Shown here: positions 1 through 9,277 of the stretch, in pieces | Position numbering within the stretch: the first letter of the stretch is position 1 | How the letters are laid out: each line of letters begins with the position of its first letter | Source: Nostocales cyanobacterium LEGE 11386 | Lineage (GTDB): Bacteria > Cyanobacteriota > Cyanobacteriia > Cyanobacteriales > Nostocaceae | Direction: 5' to 3' | Assembly: GCA_015207155.1 (NCBI GenBank) | Contig: JADEXK010000045.1 | Span: forward strand, 1-47,881 | DNA: 47,881 nt | Notes under the pieces: model-generated | Told to the model about the DNA's origin: nothing | Seen by the model: the letters and a program-made list of their open reading frames with translations, nothing else | Databases searched by the model: none | Position numbers and translations under genes: made by a program

Positions 1-2921
1 GAAGGGCAGAAGAAGTAAGAGCTTCCTCTTCTACCTCGTCTCCCACTGTCCAATTACCCTGGGAACTTTTGGGAGGTATTTTACTGTTCCTCGGTTGGCT
101 GGTGGCTGTGATAGATGATCCTTGGCAAGCCATAGGTGTAAGTGGATTAGCTTTATGGTCTTTGGGCAGTCGCTGGCAACGATATAGTTTTAAGGTTGAC
201 TTGGCTGTATTTTTCGCCGTCGGTTTACAAACGGTTTGGTTGGGTTGGCGGATAGTGCCATCTAGTTTACAGGAATGGGCGATCGCAATTGGCACTCAAC
301 TCACTCATGCGGAAAATACACCTTGGGCGTTGCTGAGTTTAGCTTTATTTCCTTACTTAATTTTCATGGTGGCGATCGCAGATCAACTACATCGCACCCA
401 AAAGCACGAATTGGCAAAGTTTGGCGAAATTTTAAGTTTATTATTTGGCATTTGTTTAACCAGTATCGCCATCATCAATCCCACATTGCGATCGCTAAAT
501 CTGCTATTTTCGACAATCACTCTCGTAGCCGTCACCAAACGCCGCTCCCTTGTCCCCATTCCCTTGGTATATCTCACTCATATCATGGGACTGCTGACAC
601 TTTGCTCTACGATCTATTGGCTATTACCAAATCTTGCTTTGTCAGTCTGGGCAGGAATTTTACTAACCTTAATGGTGGCAGAATGGGTATTTAGTCTCGG
701 CGATGGATTATGGCAACGTAGTGCATGGTACATCGGTTTAGGACTAGCCGCAGTTAGTTTTAGTTTACTGTGGGTGAATGCCGAATCATATTGGTATGGC
801 GTATTTCGTAGTCAAACTCATTGGGGAGTTATTTGGCTAATTACGCCCATAGCTCTTACAGGTTTAGCCAGTCGCACCACTGCACAACGCCGTACTACAA
901 ACAGTGTCTTGAGCATTCTAGCTGTAGGCATGACTCAGCTATTAACTTTACCTCTACCAGGAACCAGATTGATTGGTTTAGGTGCGGGTTCAGCCGTGAT
1001 GTTTGCCAATACGCGTTATTTAAGAAATCAACCAACTGCAAAAATTACAGTCGGTTTTATTTTGAGTTTTCTCGGGGCGCTGCTGTGGGAAGGTATACCG
1101 GGATTACCTCATCTCACGATAGCCGGTTGGTTTGTGATGGGTGCGATCGCTATTTTGAGTTTATGGTTAGGGCGGACAGTTTTGATCCGACGCGGTGACG
1201 AATTAGCAACTATATATGCAGCAGCTAGCGATCAATGGGCGATCGCGTTGTGTAGTGTGGTGTTGTTGGGAATGACGCTGCACTCGGCATTAGTTTACCA
1301 GGGATTTGTTTCCCCAGGATTTTTATACTTAATTGCCACTGCCATAACTTTAGGGTCAATTATTTATCGTAGCTGGCATTCACCCACAAATTGGGCATTT
1401 TATGGCATCGGTTGGTGTGTGGAATTGTTGATTGCCGAAGTTCTGGGGTTTGGGGAATATGCAATGATCAGAATTGCGATCGCCAATATTGCCTTGGGTT
1501 TAATTGCTCAACTGGTGGGTGAGTGGTGGCGACGACGATACCAATTAGCAAGGCTTCCCAGTAGTTTCCATATTTTGCCATTAATCTATGGTGGATTTAG
1601 TGTATTACTGCGTTTGAATACTTTTACCAGTTGGACTGGTTTATTTTCCTTAGGTGTAGCCTTGATTTTCATTGGCGTGGGGCGACGCAACGAGTCTTTT
1701 AAACCCCTGCTTTACTTAGGAATCATTGGTGTATCAATTTCTGCCTATGAACTTTTGTTCTATCAAATGTCCCAAGCCACGGGAGGCGCATTAGGTGATG
1801 GATTGATTGCCATGTCTGCCCTTGGCACTAGCATTATGTATGCTTATCGCATCCTCTCTCCCTGGATGTTCAGCTACTTACGCCTGACTCCCCAAGAACT
1901 TAAACGCATCGCTCATTTGCACTGGGTTTGGAGTAGCTGCTTATTAATGGCTGCTATTCCTCTTCCTATTGATGTTAATCGCCTTGTGGGATTAGCGACT
2001 GGTGTATTTTTGATTAGATATGCCATTTTTCAAGGAAGGCGATTCTCCTTGGGAGATGCTACGCGATCGCCTGCTGCTTTGCTGATTTTTGGGAGAATTA
2101 CAATTGGAGAAATGTGGGTTTACCTCGGACTATTAGAGGTAGCCGCCATGAGAATCTATTGGCGGGAGACAGCCGTAGGACAATGGTTAGCTGGCCCCTT
2201 AGTACCTTGGAATGGTGCGATCGCCTGCGTAGTTGCCTATTTTTTATATATCTTACCTTGGGAGAATTGGGGTTGGTCTAAAAGACCGTGGCAACAAGCC
2301 GCATTTATTGTCCCACTAATAATTTTATGGGAAACCAGACTGCAAGCTTACCCTGTTACCTTGTTACTAGCAGCAGGATTCTATATCTTCCTAGCCAAGG
2401 TGGGTGAAAACATACGTTTTACTTATGTCAGTGCTGCATTAATTGACTGGGCATTATTTCGTTGGTTTGATGACTTAGGACTAACTGATGCTTTGTGGTA
2501 TGTGACACCAATTGGTTTATCACTGCTGTATGTTGCCCAAGTAGATCCTCTACTGAAACTCCCAGAATACAAAGCAGCTCGCCACAGTTTACGCCTGGTA
2601 AGTAGTGGTGTAATTTGTGGGTGGACAATTTTATTTCATCAAGACACACCCTTGATAGCGGGAATTTTCAGCCTCATCGCCATTTTTGCTGGATTAGCTT
2701 TGCGAATCCGAGCTTTTCTCTATGTTGGCACAGCCACTTTCATCATTACCAGTATTTATCAGTTAGTAATTTTTAGCTTGCGTTACCCCTTTTTAAAGTG
2801 GGTTGTTGGCTTGCTAGTTGGTATTATGTTGATTTCCATTGCAGCCAACTTTGAAACTCGTCGCACTCAACTAAATTCCCTACTTCGCAATACTAGTAAT
2901 GAATTTCAAGAATGGGAATGA
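1..2921 (+). CDS. Large polytopic membrane protein, 5' partial
   Basis: The reading frame is open from the first bases of the window, so the start lies upstream; a TTG at 69 is only an internal candidate. The visible part, over 950 residues, is almost entirely hydrophobic segments separated by short loops rich in Arg and Trp, and I estimate more than 20 membrane spans. The residues before position 69 are rich in Ser and Thr (around RASSSTSSPT), which suggests a soluble linker or N-terminal domain cut off by the window edge. I see no catalytic motif, nucleotide-binding loop or transporter signature. Very long membrane proteins of unknown function are common in cyanobacteria, and I do not assign a function. 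The C-terminus (FETRRTQLNSLL...) is short and polar. The gene ends about 100 bp before the convergent epimerase gene. Confidence 0.8.
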   Translation, partial: RAEEVRASSSTSSPTVQLPWELLGGILLFLGWLVAVIDDPWQAIGVSGLALWSLGSRWQRYSFKVDLAVFFAVGLQTVWLGWRIVPSSLQEWAIAIGTQLTHAENTPWALLSLALFPYLIFMVAIADQLHRTQKHELAKFGEILSLLFGICLTSIAIINPTLRSLNLLFSTITLVAVTKRRSLVPIPLVYLTHIMGLLTLCSTIYWLLPNLALSVWAGILLTLMVAEWVFSLGDGLWQRSAWYIGLGLAAVSFSLLWVNAESYWYGVFRSQTHWGVIWLITPIALTGLASRTTAQRRTTNSVLSILAVGMTQLLTLPLPGTRLIGLGAGSAVMFANTRYLRNQPTAKITVGFILSFLGALLWEGIPGLPHLTIAGWFVMGAIAILSLWLGRTVLIRRGDELATIYAAASDQWAIALCSVVLLGMTLHSALVYQGFVSPGFLYLIATAITLGSIIYRSWHSPTNWAFYGIGWCVELLIAEVLGFGEYAMIRIAIANIALGLIAQLVGEWWRRRYQLARLPSSFHILPLIYGGFSVLLRLNTFTSWTGLFSLGVALIFIGVGRRNESFKPLLYLGIIGVSISAYELLFYQMSQATGGALGDGLIAMSALGTSIMYAYRILSPWMFSYLRLTPQELKRIAHLHWVWSSCLLMAAIPLPIDVNRLVGLATGVFLIRYAIFQGRRFSLGDATRSPAALLIFGRITIGEMWVYLGLLEVAAMRIYWRETAVGQWLAGPLVPWNGAIACVVAYFLYILPWENWGWSKRPWQQAAFIVPLIILWETRLQAYPVTLLLAAGFYIFLAKVGENIRFTYVSAALIDWALFRWFDDLGLTDALWYVTPIGLSLLYVAQVDPLLKLPEYKAARHSLRLVSSGVICGWTILFHQDTPLIAGIFSLIAIFAGLALRIRAFLYVGTATFIITSIYQLVIFSLRYPFLKWVVGLLVGIMLISIAANFETRRTQLNSLLRNTSNEFQEWE

Positions 2922-2967
2922 GTAAATTGGTTGAGGGGTGTTGCTGAGTGGAAAGATGAATTTAGAT

Positions 2968-3003
2968 CACGCAGAGGCGCAGAGTCTCAGAAAGTAAGAG
3001 TTT
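2968..3003. repeat. Dispersed repeat, CACGCAGAGGCGCAGAG type
   Basis: The spacer between the membrane protein and the epimerase carries CACGCAGAGGCGCAGAG followed by a short tail ending in AAGTAAGAGTTT. Related copies lie at 39248-39307 (split by 43 bp) and inside the inverted-repeat element at 18059-18149. It is a non-coding dispersed repeat of the kind common in Nostoc spacers. Confidence 0.6.
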
Positions 3004-3022
3004 AGATGATTTTTGGCGTGTT

Positions 3023-3970
3023 TTAATACAAAGATTTAACCCATTGCCACTCCTGCGTCAAACCTTCCCTTAAAGAAACTTGCGGCTGATATCCCAAAAT
3101 TTGTCGCGCCTTAGATACATCAGCTGCTGTGTGACGTGCATCTCCCATCGCTTTTTCGATGTGGTTTCTTTTAATTGGTTTGCCAACGATTTTTTCCATA
3201 GTGTTGAGAACTTCTGCCAAAACTACCCTACTCCCGCCACCAATATTGAAGATTTCGCCTACTGCTTGGGGTATGGTGGCGGCGGCTAAATTGGCCGCGA
3301 TGACATCACTGACAAACGTAAAGTCCCGTGTTTGCTGTCCGTCGCCGTAAATGGGAATTGCTTCATCCTGCAAAATAGATTTAAAAAATTTATGAAATGC
3401 CATATCTGGGCGCTGTCTAGGCCCATAAACTGTGAAATAGCGTAATGCCACAATAGGTACTCCAAAGTTATTGTGATAAAGTCCACACAACCGCTCAGCT
3501 GCTAACTTTGTAATGCCATAGGGAGAAACTGGTTGAGGAGAAATTCCCTCATGGGTAGGTAATGTTTCTGCATCACCGTATACACTAGATGTTGAGGCAA
3601 ATACTATTCTTTTCAAGTGTTGGGCATCTTTTGCTGCTTCCAGTAAAACTTGGGTAGCATTAATATTGCGTTCAGTGTAAGTACGGAAACCATGACCCCA
3701 ACTCGCCCTGACTCCAGCTTGTGCGGCCTGATGGTAAACAACATCAACATCTTGAAGCAGCACCTGCCAGTCTAAAAACTGAATATCTCCTTCAATTAAG
3801 GTAAACTTAGGCGAACCGTACAAGTGTGCAATGCTCTTGTGCTTTAACATAGGGTCGTAGTAATCGTTAAATTCATCAATACCCACCACTTCTTCCCCTT
3901 GTTGCAGCAGCGCTTCCACAAGATGAGAACCAATAAAGCCTGCTGCTCCAGTAACAATAGTTTTAGCCAT
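3023..3970 (-). CDS. NAD-dependent epimerase/dehydratase (extended SDR)
   Basis: A 315-residue extended short-chain dehydrogenase. The nucleotide-binding loop TGAAGFIGS is at residues 7-15, the SSVYG strand near 128-132, and the catalytic Tyr-xxx-Lys (YGITK) at 151-155. The ALRYFTVYGPRQRPDMA stretch fits UDP-sugar 4-epimerases and dehydratases; the overall look (DEFNDYYD after the first Rossmann unit) is closest to UDP-glucuronate/UDP-glucose 4-epimerase-like enzymes. It probably interconverts a nucleotide sugar in the cytoplasm for glycan synthesis, although the glycan island at 20.6-30.6 kb is not adjacent. The substrate cannot be fixed from motifs. The gene stands alone, convergent with the upstream membrane protein gene and divergent from purD. 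Confidence 0.88.
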   Translation of the reverse strand: MAKTIVTGAAGFIGSHLVEALLQQGEEVVGIDEFNDYYDPMLKHKSIAHLYGSPKFTLIEGDIQFLDWQVLLQDVDVVYHQAAQAGVRASWGHGFRTYTERNINATQVLLEAAKDAQHLKRIVFASTSSVYGDAETLPTHEGISPQPVSPYGITKLAAERLCGLYHNNFGVPIVALRYFTVYGPRQRPDMAFHKFFKSILQDEAIPIYGDGQQTRDFTFVSDVIAANLAAATIPQAVGEIFNIGGGSRVVLAEVLNTMEKIVGKPIKRNHIEKAMGDARHTAADVSKARQILGYQPQVSLREGLTQEWQWVKSLY

Positions 3971-4411
3971 GTCCCTTATTTTATTGATATGTTTTTTAAC
4001 GTAATATTTACAGGTTAATACTTACAATGATTAAACGTCATTAGTTGCCAAGCATTTTTAAATCAATTATTTTAACATTAAAAAATTAATTAAAAATACT
4101 TAAAATCTGGATCAATTTTAGAAAAATAACCGTAATTTTATTGTTGTTAAATAATAGACATTACACTGTAAATGTACTAACTTACTAAGTATAGCAATCC
4201 TAAATTATTCATGAGAGATAAAAACCCTCGTTTTTTTGAAAAACTGGAGTCGTGAAGCCTCTTGATATTCACAAATCAAACTGGAAAAAATAGAATAAAT
4301 GTAACTCAGCACTCTTCAGGGGACTTGCATAAGCATCAGAATTGGTGGAAAAATTGATTCGCGAGTAGCCATAAGGTATTCTCGTTTCGCAAGGGACGCA
4401 CGAGGAAATAA
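3971..4411. other. AT-rich intergenic region upstream of the epimerase and purD
   Basis: A 441-bp spacer between divergent genes. The half next to the epimerase is very AT-rich and holds no convincing ORF. A copy of the ACTCAGCACT repeat lies at 4304-4318. The purD ribosome-binding site (GAGGA, near 4402-4406) is at the right edge. Promoters for both genes must lie here, but I cannot place them with confidence. Confidence 0.5.
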
Positions 4412-5689
4412 GTGAAAGTTTTAGTTGTAGGGAATGGCGGGCGTGAACACGCTCTAGCATGGAAATTATTGCAATCCAAGCAAATTGAGCAAGTTGTCTG
4501 TGTGCCAGGAAACGGCGGTACGGCAAGCATGGCAGGTTGCCAGAACTTGTCTCTACCAGGAGATGACTTTGAGGGTATGAGCAGTTACGCTCTGGAAAAT
4601 GAAATTTCTTTAGTGGTAATTGGGCCAGAAGTGCCCCTAGCTCAGGGCATTACAGACTATCTCCAAAGTCAAGGATTGATGGTATTTGGGCCTGTAAGGG
4701 CAGGAGCGCAGATTGAAGCGAGTAAGGCTTGGGCAAAGGCATTAATGCAGTCAGCAGGAATTCCAACAGCCAAGGCTGCGGTATTTACAGAAGCAGCCGC
4801 CGCCAAATCTTATGTGAATGCACAGGGAGTGCCCATAGTGGTAAAAGCTGATGGCTTGGCAGCAGGTAAGGGTGTCATAGTTGCCCAAACACTGGAACAG
4901 GCAGAGATGGCGATAGATACCATTTTCCAGGGACAGTTTGGTGGTGCGGGAAATTTTGTGGTTGTGGAAGAATGTTTAATTGGGCAAGAAGTTTCGGTTT
5001 TGGCCTTGACTGATGGGTTAACGATTCGGCCTTTGTTACCAGCTCAAGATCATAAGCGGATTGGTGAAGGGGACACAGGCGAAAATACTGGTGGGATGGG
5101 AGCCTATGCACCAGCAACCATTGCCACCCCAGAGTTAATGGCACGCGTTCAAACAGAAGTTTTAGAAAGAGCGATCGCCTCTTTAAGATCCAGAGGCATT
5201 GACTACCGAGGTGTGCTGTATGCTGGATTGATGATTACACCCGATGGCGACTTCCAGGTTTTAGAATTTAACTGTCGCTTCGGTGATCCCGAAACCCAGG
5301 TAATTTTGCCCCTGTTGGCAACACCCCTAGAAGATTTAATGTTAGCCTGTGTACAGCAGCGTTTAGGGGAAATGCCACCCATCACTTGGAAACAGGGAGT
5401 TGCTGCCACTGTGGTCGCTGCTTCAGGTGGTTATCCTGGAGAGTACGCAAAAGGTAAAGTCATTACTGGGATTAAAGAAGCAGAGACAACAGGAGTCACT
5501 GTATTTCATGCAGGCACAAAATTAAATCCGCAACAACAAATAGTTACAGATGGGGGACGGGTGTTAAATGTAACGGGCATCGGCGAAAATTTTGAGCAAG
5601 CGATCGCCCAAGCATACGCTGGTATCAAAGCAATTGAGTTTGAGGGGATGTATTACCGAAGAGATATCGGTCATCGCGTGCTGCATTAG
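4412..5689 (+). CDS. purD: Phosphoribosylamine-glycine ligase (GAR synthetase)
   Basis: The 425-residue PurD catalyses the ATP-dependent joining of phosphoribosylamine and glycine, the second step of purine synthesis. The N-terminus MKVLVVGNGGREHALAWKL is diagnostic. The ATP-grasp core includes VVKADGLAAGKGV near residues 140-152, GENTGGMGAYAP near 225-236 and EFNCRFGDPETQ near 283-294. Length is normal for the family. The start is GTG at 4412, placed by the family N-terminus and a GAGGA ribosome site about 6 bases upstream. It reads in the same direction as the toxin-antitoxin pair and nblS. A hairpin of HIP1 palindromes follows the stop. Confidence 0.97.
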   Translation: MKVLVVGNGGREHALAWKLLQSKQIEQVVCVPGNGGTASMAGCQNLSLPGDDFEGMSSYALENEISLVVIGPEVPLAQGITDYLQSQGLMVFGPVRAGAQIEASKAWAKALMQSAGIPTAKAAVFTEAAAAKSYVNAQGVPIVVKADGLAAGKGVIVAQTLEQAEMAIDTIFQGQFGGAGNFVVVEECLIGQEVSVLALTDGLTIRPLLPAQDHKRIGEGDTGENTGGMGAYAPATIATPELMARVQTEVLERAIASLRSRGIDYRGVLYAGLMITPDGDFQVLEFNCRFGDPETQVILPLLATPLEDLMLACVQQRLGEMPPITWKQGVAATVVAASGGYPGEYAKGKVITGIKEAETTGVTVFHAGTKLNPQQQIVTDGGRVLNVTGIGENFEQAIAQAYAGIKAIEFEGMYYRRDIGHRVLH

Positions 5690-5701
5690 GAGTAACATCG
5701 A

Positions 5702-5736
5702 GCGATCGCATTTTTTGATGGACATGATGCGATCGC
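5702..5736. repeat. Inverted repeat built from two HIP1 octamers
   Basis: GCGATCGCAT (5702-5711) and ATGCGATCGC (5727-5736) form a 10-bp stem with a 15-base loop just after the purD stop. It could end the purD transcript or separate it from brnT, but no T-run follows on the plus strand, so a terminator role is uncertain. Confidence 0.5.
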
Positions 5737-5798
5737 AAAATTCCCGATCAGAATGCGCCATAATGAGGGGTAGCTCGATTAACATTCACCCTTGCTTC

Positions 5799-6077
5799 AT
5801 GCAATTCGAGTGGGACGCAGCGAAGAATCAAGAAAACATTCGCAAACATCAAATTGACTTCGCAGATGTTGCACAAATGTTTGAAAGTCCTATGCTAATT
5901 GAGCCTGATAACCGTATTGATTACGGCGAGGATTGCTGGATTGGAATCGGTTTCTTGAGAAATGGTGTAGCGGTTGTTGTCTGGACAGAAAGACAAAGTG
6001 ATGTCATCCGAATTATTTCAGCACGTAGGGCAAACAGATATGAGCGTAAACAATTCGAGCAATATCTCACGTACTAA
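5799..6077 (+). CDS. brnT: BrnT-family toxin (type II toxin-antitoxin)
   Basis: A 92-residue protein starting MQFEWDAAKNQENIRKHQID, the classic BrnT opening (FEWDxxKxxxNxxKHxxxF), and ending with VIRIISARRANRYERKQFE, the family's C-terminal RIISARxAxxxER block. BrnT toxins have a RelE-like fold and inhibit growth by cutting RNA. The frame stays open upstream to 5592 inside purD, but the family start fits the ATG at 5799. The downstream antitoxin gene overlaps it by 38 bp, the usual toxin-first order for BrnT/BrnA. The pair is likely autorepressed by the BrnTA complex; I did not identify the operator. Confidence 0.88.
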   Translation: MQFEWDAAKNQENIRKHQIDFADVAQMFESPMLIEPDNRIDYGEDCWIGIGFLRNGVAVVVWTERQSDVIRIISARRANRYERKQFEQYLTY

Positions 6078-6318
6078 TTGGAAAGCATTGGCGGCAATGA
6101 CTGATGAGGAAATTGATTATTCTGATATCCCGCCTCTGACTGAGGAGTTTTTTGAAAAAGCTACTTTACGAGTTCCAGCAGACCAAGCCCGCAACTTAAT
6201 TCAGCTTGATCCAGATATCATTGAGTGGTTTCAGTCTCAAAGTGCAGAGTACAAAGTTTTGATTAACTCAGTTTTGCGCCGTTACATTGAGAATAGCGAT
6301 GATCGGCAAGGGGGCTAA
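6040..6318 (+). CDS. brnA: BrnA-family antitoxin
   Basis: A 92-residue protein overlapping brnT by 38 bp in another frame. The segment LDPDIIEWFQSQSAEYKVLI followed by NSVLRRYIE matches the C-terminal part of BrnA antitoxins, which carries a ribbon-helix-helix-like DNA-binding unit. The N-terminal part (MTDEEIDYSDIPPLTEEFFE) matches the usual BrnA linker. I chose the ATG at 6040; an ATG inside, at the MTDEEID segment, is also possible. It should neutralise BrnT and repress the operon. Confidence 0.85.
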   Translation: MSVNNSSNISRTNWKALAAMTDEEIDYSDIPPLTEEFFEKATLRVPADQARNLIQLDPDIIEWFQSQSAEYKVLINSVLRRYIENSDDRQGG

Positions 6319-6480
6319 GAAATTCCTGCAAGCGATCGCCTAAAATTTGTTTGCTGCCTTTGACCTCATATTGTATGGAGCAAAAACCCTCCTCTGTCGA
6401 TTAACATGTTTGCCAAATTAACTGTTAATTTTTTAGTTGTTGGGGTTAAATAACCAAAACTACTAACAACTTTGTTTAAG

Positions 6481-8493
6481 ATGCTGGCTCTTTTAAAAAC
6501 AATCCGAGAAGCGTTCGCCAATGGCGTGTCGAAGACACTCGCCAATTGGTGGTCTGATTTCACCCTCCAGACCAAACTTTTGGCTGTTGCCACTTTGGTG
6601 GTTTCTTTAGTGATGAGTGGTCTAACCTTCTGGGCTGTAAATACAATTCAGCAGGATGCCCGGATGAATGATACCCGTTTCGGTCGTGACCTGGGATTGC
6701 TACTTGCTGCCAATGTTGCCCCCTTAATTGCTGACCACAATCTCACCGAGGTTGCCCAATTTTCTCAACGCTTTTATAGCAGCACCTCTAGTGTGCGTTA
6801 CATGCTCTACGCTGATGAGACGGGGAAAATCTTTTTCGGGATTCCTTTTTGGGAACCAGAGGTAGAAAACTCTCTGACCATTGAGCGACGAATACAATTA
6901 CCAGAAGATTACACTAGTGATGTGGAAAAGCCGATGGTACGGCAACACATGACCCCAGACGGGGCAGTCACTGATGTATTTATTCCCCTAATTGTCGATC
7001 AAAAATACCAGGGTGTATTAGCGATCGGCATCAACCCCAACCAAACCGCAGTCATTTCTACTAATTTCACCCGTGATGTTACCATTGCTGTTTTTATCAC
7101 GATTTGGGTCATGGTGATTTTGGCAGGAGTGATTAACGCTTTAACCATTACTAAGCCGATTAAAGAACTGCTGGTGGGAGTTAAACAAATTGCGGCAGGA
7201 AATTTTAAGCAGCGCATTGACTTACCTCTGGGAGGCGAACTAGGAGAGGTAATTCTCAGTTTTAATGAAATGGCAGAACGCTTAGAGCGCTATGAAGAGC
7301 AGAATATTGAAGAATTAACCGCAGAAAAAGCCAAACTAGAAACACTGGTTTCCACGATCGCTGATGGTGCTGTCCTGATTGATAACAGTATGCAGGTGAT
7401 TTTAGTTAACCCCACAGCGCGGCGGATTTTTGGCTGGGAAGGAGTCGAAGTCGAAGGTACCAATGTTTTACATAATTTGCCGCCGGCGGTGCAAATGGAA
7501 ATCACCCGTCCTTTGTACGAAATGGCTGCAGGCGAATGTGAAAGTGCCGAGTTCCGAATTCATCTCAACCAACCTACCAAACGCACCATCCGCATTCTCT
7601 TGACTACGGTACTCAACCTGCAACGGGAAAGCATCAAAGGTATTGCCATTACTGTGCAGGATATCACCCGCGAGGTGGAACTGAATGAGGCAAAAAGCCA
7701 ATTTATCAGCAACGTATCTCACGAACTACGCACGCCTTTATTTAATATCAAATCCTTTATTGAAACTTTGCATGAGTATGGCGAAGACTTGAGTGTAGAA
7801 CAACGGCAAGATTTTCTGCAAACAGTCAATAATGAAACTGATAGACTTACCCGTCTAGTAAATGATGTTTTGGATTTGTCCAAACTCGAATCTGGTCGCA
7901 GCTACAACTTTGGTGGGGTAGATTTAGCGCAAGCCATTGAGCAAACTCTGCGTACTTACCAACTCAATGCTAAGGATAAAGGCATTGAAATCATTCAAGA
8001 AGTTGCCCCCAAGTTGCCGCTAGTCGTGGGTAATTATGATTTGTTATTGCAAGTATTAGCTAATTTGGTGGGTAATTCCCTGAAATTTACTCCCACGGGT
8101 GGTAAAGTAGTCATCCGTGCTTACCAATTAAATCTCCAGCATAATTCTTCTTCTGGAACGCTGCTTAGTGAAACGCTAGGCGATCGCGAACATCATCAAT
8201 CTTCTCATGTGCGAGTGGAAATTTCCGATACTGGCATAGGTATCGCCCCAGAAGACCAACAGGCAATTTTTGACCGCTTTTTCCGCGTAGAAAACCGAGT
8301 TCACACCTTAGAGGGTACTGGCTTGGGTTTATCGATTGTCAGAAATATTATGGAGAGGCATCACAGTAAAATGCATCTGGTAAGTGAAGTTGGTGTGGGT
8401 ACCACTTTTTGGTTCGACTTAGCCGTATTTGAAGAAGGAGCGCCAAAGATGATTGAGCTTACAGATGCCACAACCCAAATCTCCACACTATGA
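6481..8493 (+). CDS. nblS: Sensor histidine kinase NblS (Hik33/DspA-like)
   Basis: An approximately 670-residue membrane histidine kinase. Order of parts: membrane span near 33-55, an extracytoplasmic sensor of about 140 residues, a second span near 200-223, HAMP (ITKPIKELLVG...), PAS near 285-395, the DHp helix with SNVSHELRTPLFNIKSFIET (phospho-accepting His near residue 414), and the ATPase domain with N box (NLVGNSLKFTP), DTGIG and GTGLGLS. This layout and the H-box sequence match NblS/Hik33, which controls high-light, nutrient-stress, cold and phycobilisome-degradation responses, normally with the regulators RpaB/NblR (not in this window). The ATPase domain has a polar insert after the N box (around HNSSSGTLLSE). 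I use ATG 6481; an in-frame TTG at 6472 adds three residues. Confidence 0.9.
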   Translation: MLALLKTIREAFANGVSKTLANWWSDFTLQTKLLAVATLVVSLVMSGLTFWAVNTIQQDARMNDTRFGRDLGLLLAANVAPLIADHNLTEVAQFSQRFYSSTSSVRYMLYADETGKIFFGIPFWEPEVENSLTIERRIQLPEDYTSDVEKPMVRQHMTPDGAVTDVFIPLIVDQKYQGVLAIGINPNQTAVISTNFTRDVTIAVFITIWVMVILAGVINALTITKPIKELLVGVKQIAAGNFKQRIDLPLGGELGEVILSFNEMAERLERYEEQNIEELTAEKAKLETLVSTIADGAVLIDNSMQVILVNPTARRIFGWEGVEVEGTNVLHNLPPAVQMEITRPLYEMAAGECESAEFRIHLNQPTKRTIRILLTTVLNLQRESIKGIAITVQDITREVELNEAKSQFISNVSHELRTPLFNIKSFIETLHEYGEDLSVEQRQDFLQTVNNETDRLTRLVNDVLDLSKLESGRSYNFGGVDLAQAIEQTLRTYQLNAKDKGIEIIQEVAPKLPLVVGNYDLLLQVLANLVGNSLKFTPTGGKVVIRAYQLNLQHNSSSGTLLSETLGDREHHQSSHVRVEISDTGIGIAPEDQQAIFDRFFRVENRVHTLEGTGLGLSIVRNIMERHHSKMHLVSEVGVGTTFWFDLAVFEEGAPKMIELTDATTQISTL

Positions 8494-8781
8494 AGAGTGC
8501 TGAGTTAGAAAATTGCCCACAAGGGGTGGAGCTTGTCCAAGTACTTGAGTGCCAACGCACTATTTACAAAATAAGGAAGAAGTTAGGAGGAAGAAGGAAG
8601 AAGGAATAACAAAAACTTTAGTTGTGGGTTTAGAGCCGCACTTTAAAAAAAGATGTTTTTTGCGCTGCGCAGCACAAAAAAACGGCGTCGGAGTTTCAAT
8701 CCCACTTTTTAAAATGTGGGTCTCTTCTTCCCTCTTCCCTCTTCCTTCGTGAATTCACTCAGCACTCAGCACTGAGTAAGG
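8491..8781. repeat. Repeat-rich spacer downstream of nblS
   Basis: This 290-bp spacer has no credible gene. It holds a GAAGAGTGCTGAGTTA repeat that overlaps the nblS stop, a purine-rich GGAAGAA tract (8573-8607) mirrored by a pyrimidine-rich CTTCCCTCTTCC tract (8721-8748), a near-perfect palindrome at 8656-8681 with TTTTTT and AAAAAA ends, a second near-palindrome at 8701-8720, and an ACTCAGCACTCAGCAC copy ending at 8777. Several nested hairpins could form, perhaps a transcription end between two convergent genes. Confidence 0.65.
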
Positions 8782-9153
8782 TCAAGTAGTTGACAAAGCT
8801 ATGAGCAAACAGACAACTAATAAACCCAGTAGCAGCAGCAAAGATTGATTGCGTTTTACCCATCTGTTCACAGATGCACCAAAGCTGCTGGCGTAGCGCT
8901 GTTCCTGCAATCGTAACTTGCTCTCTTCAAGATTTTCATACAAAGTACAATCTTTGGCGTAAGGACGTTGGGGAAAATTACAGGTGTTGTCGGCGTGGTA
9001 TGTGCAGCTATCACACAGATACTCGTCCCCAGTAGCACGGTGCAAGGGAATACCTGGATGACCGTAAGCTTTGAGAATTGTACGGCAATAGGGACAAGCA
9101 ATAGCCTGACTATCAACGAGTTGATGGCAATGGGGACAAGTTACAGTGGCCAC
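8782..9153 (-). CDS. Zinc-ribbon protein with a C-terminal membrane anchor
   Basis: A 123-residue protein. A zinc-ribbon knuckle pair is visible at the N-terminus (CPHC at 6-9 and CPYC at 20-23), then a second Cys-rich stretch (LCDSCTYHADNTCNFPQRPY). The C-terminal 20 or so residues (LLLLLGLLVVCLLIAL) form a single membrane span, giving a tail-anchored protein with its zinc domains in the cytoplasm. Similar small proteins occur in cyanobacteria without a known function. It is convergent with nblS. Confidence 0.78.
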   Translation of the reverse strand: MATVTCPHCHQLVDSQAIACPYCRTILKAYGHPGIPLHRATGDEYLCDSCTYHADNTCNFPQRPYAKDCTLYENLEESKLRLQEQRYASSFGASVNRWVKRNQSLLLLLGLLVVCLLIALSTT

Positions 9154-9277
9154 AACCTAAGCACAAATAGGTAAACATCTCGATTCTAGCTATTTATATT
9201 GAGATGCGATCGCTGATGAGGATGTTGTCATATCACAGTAACATCCTCAAAGCAGCTAAATCACAACGCCAAAAATA

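Noticed and set aside
8549..8752. A 67-codon plus-strand frame after nblS
   Set aside because: It runs through the purine-rich repeat, the palindrome and the pyrimidine tract; the predicted protein is low-complexity and has no ribosome site.
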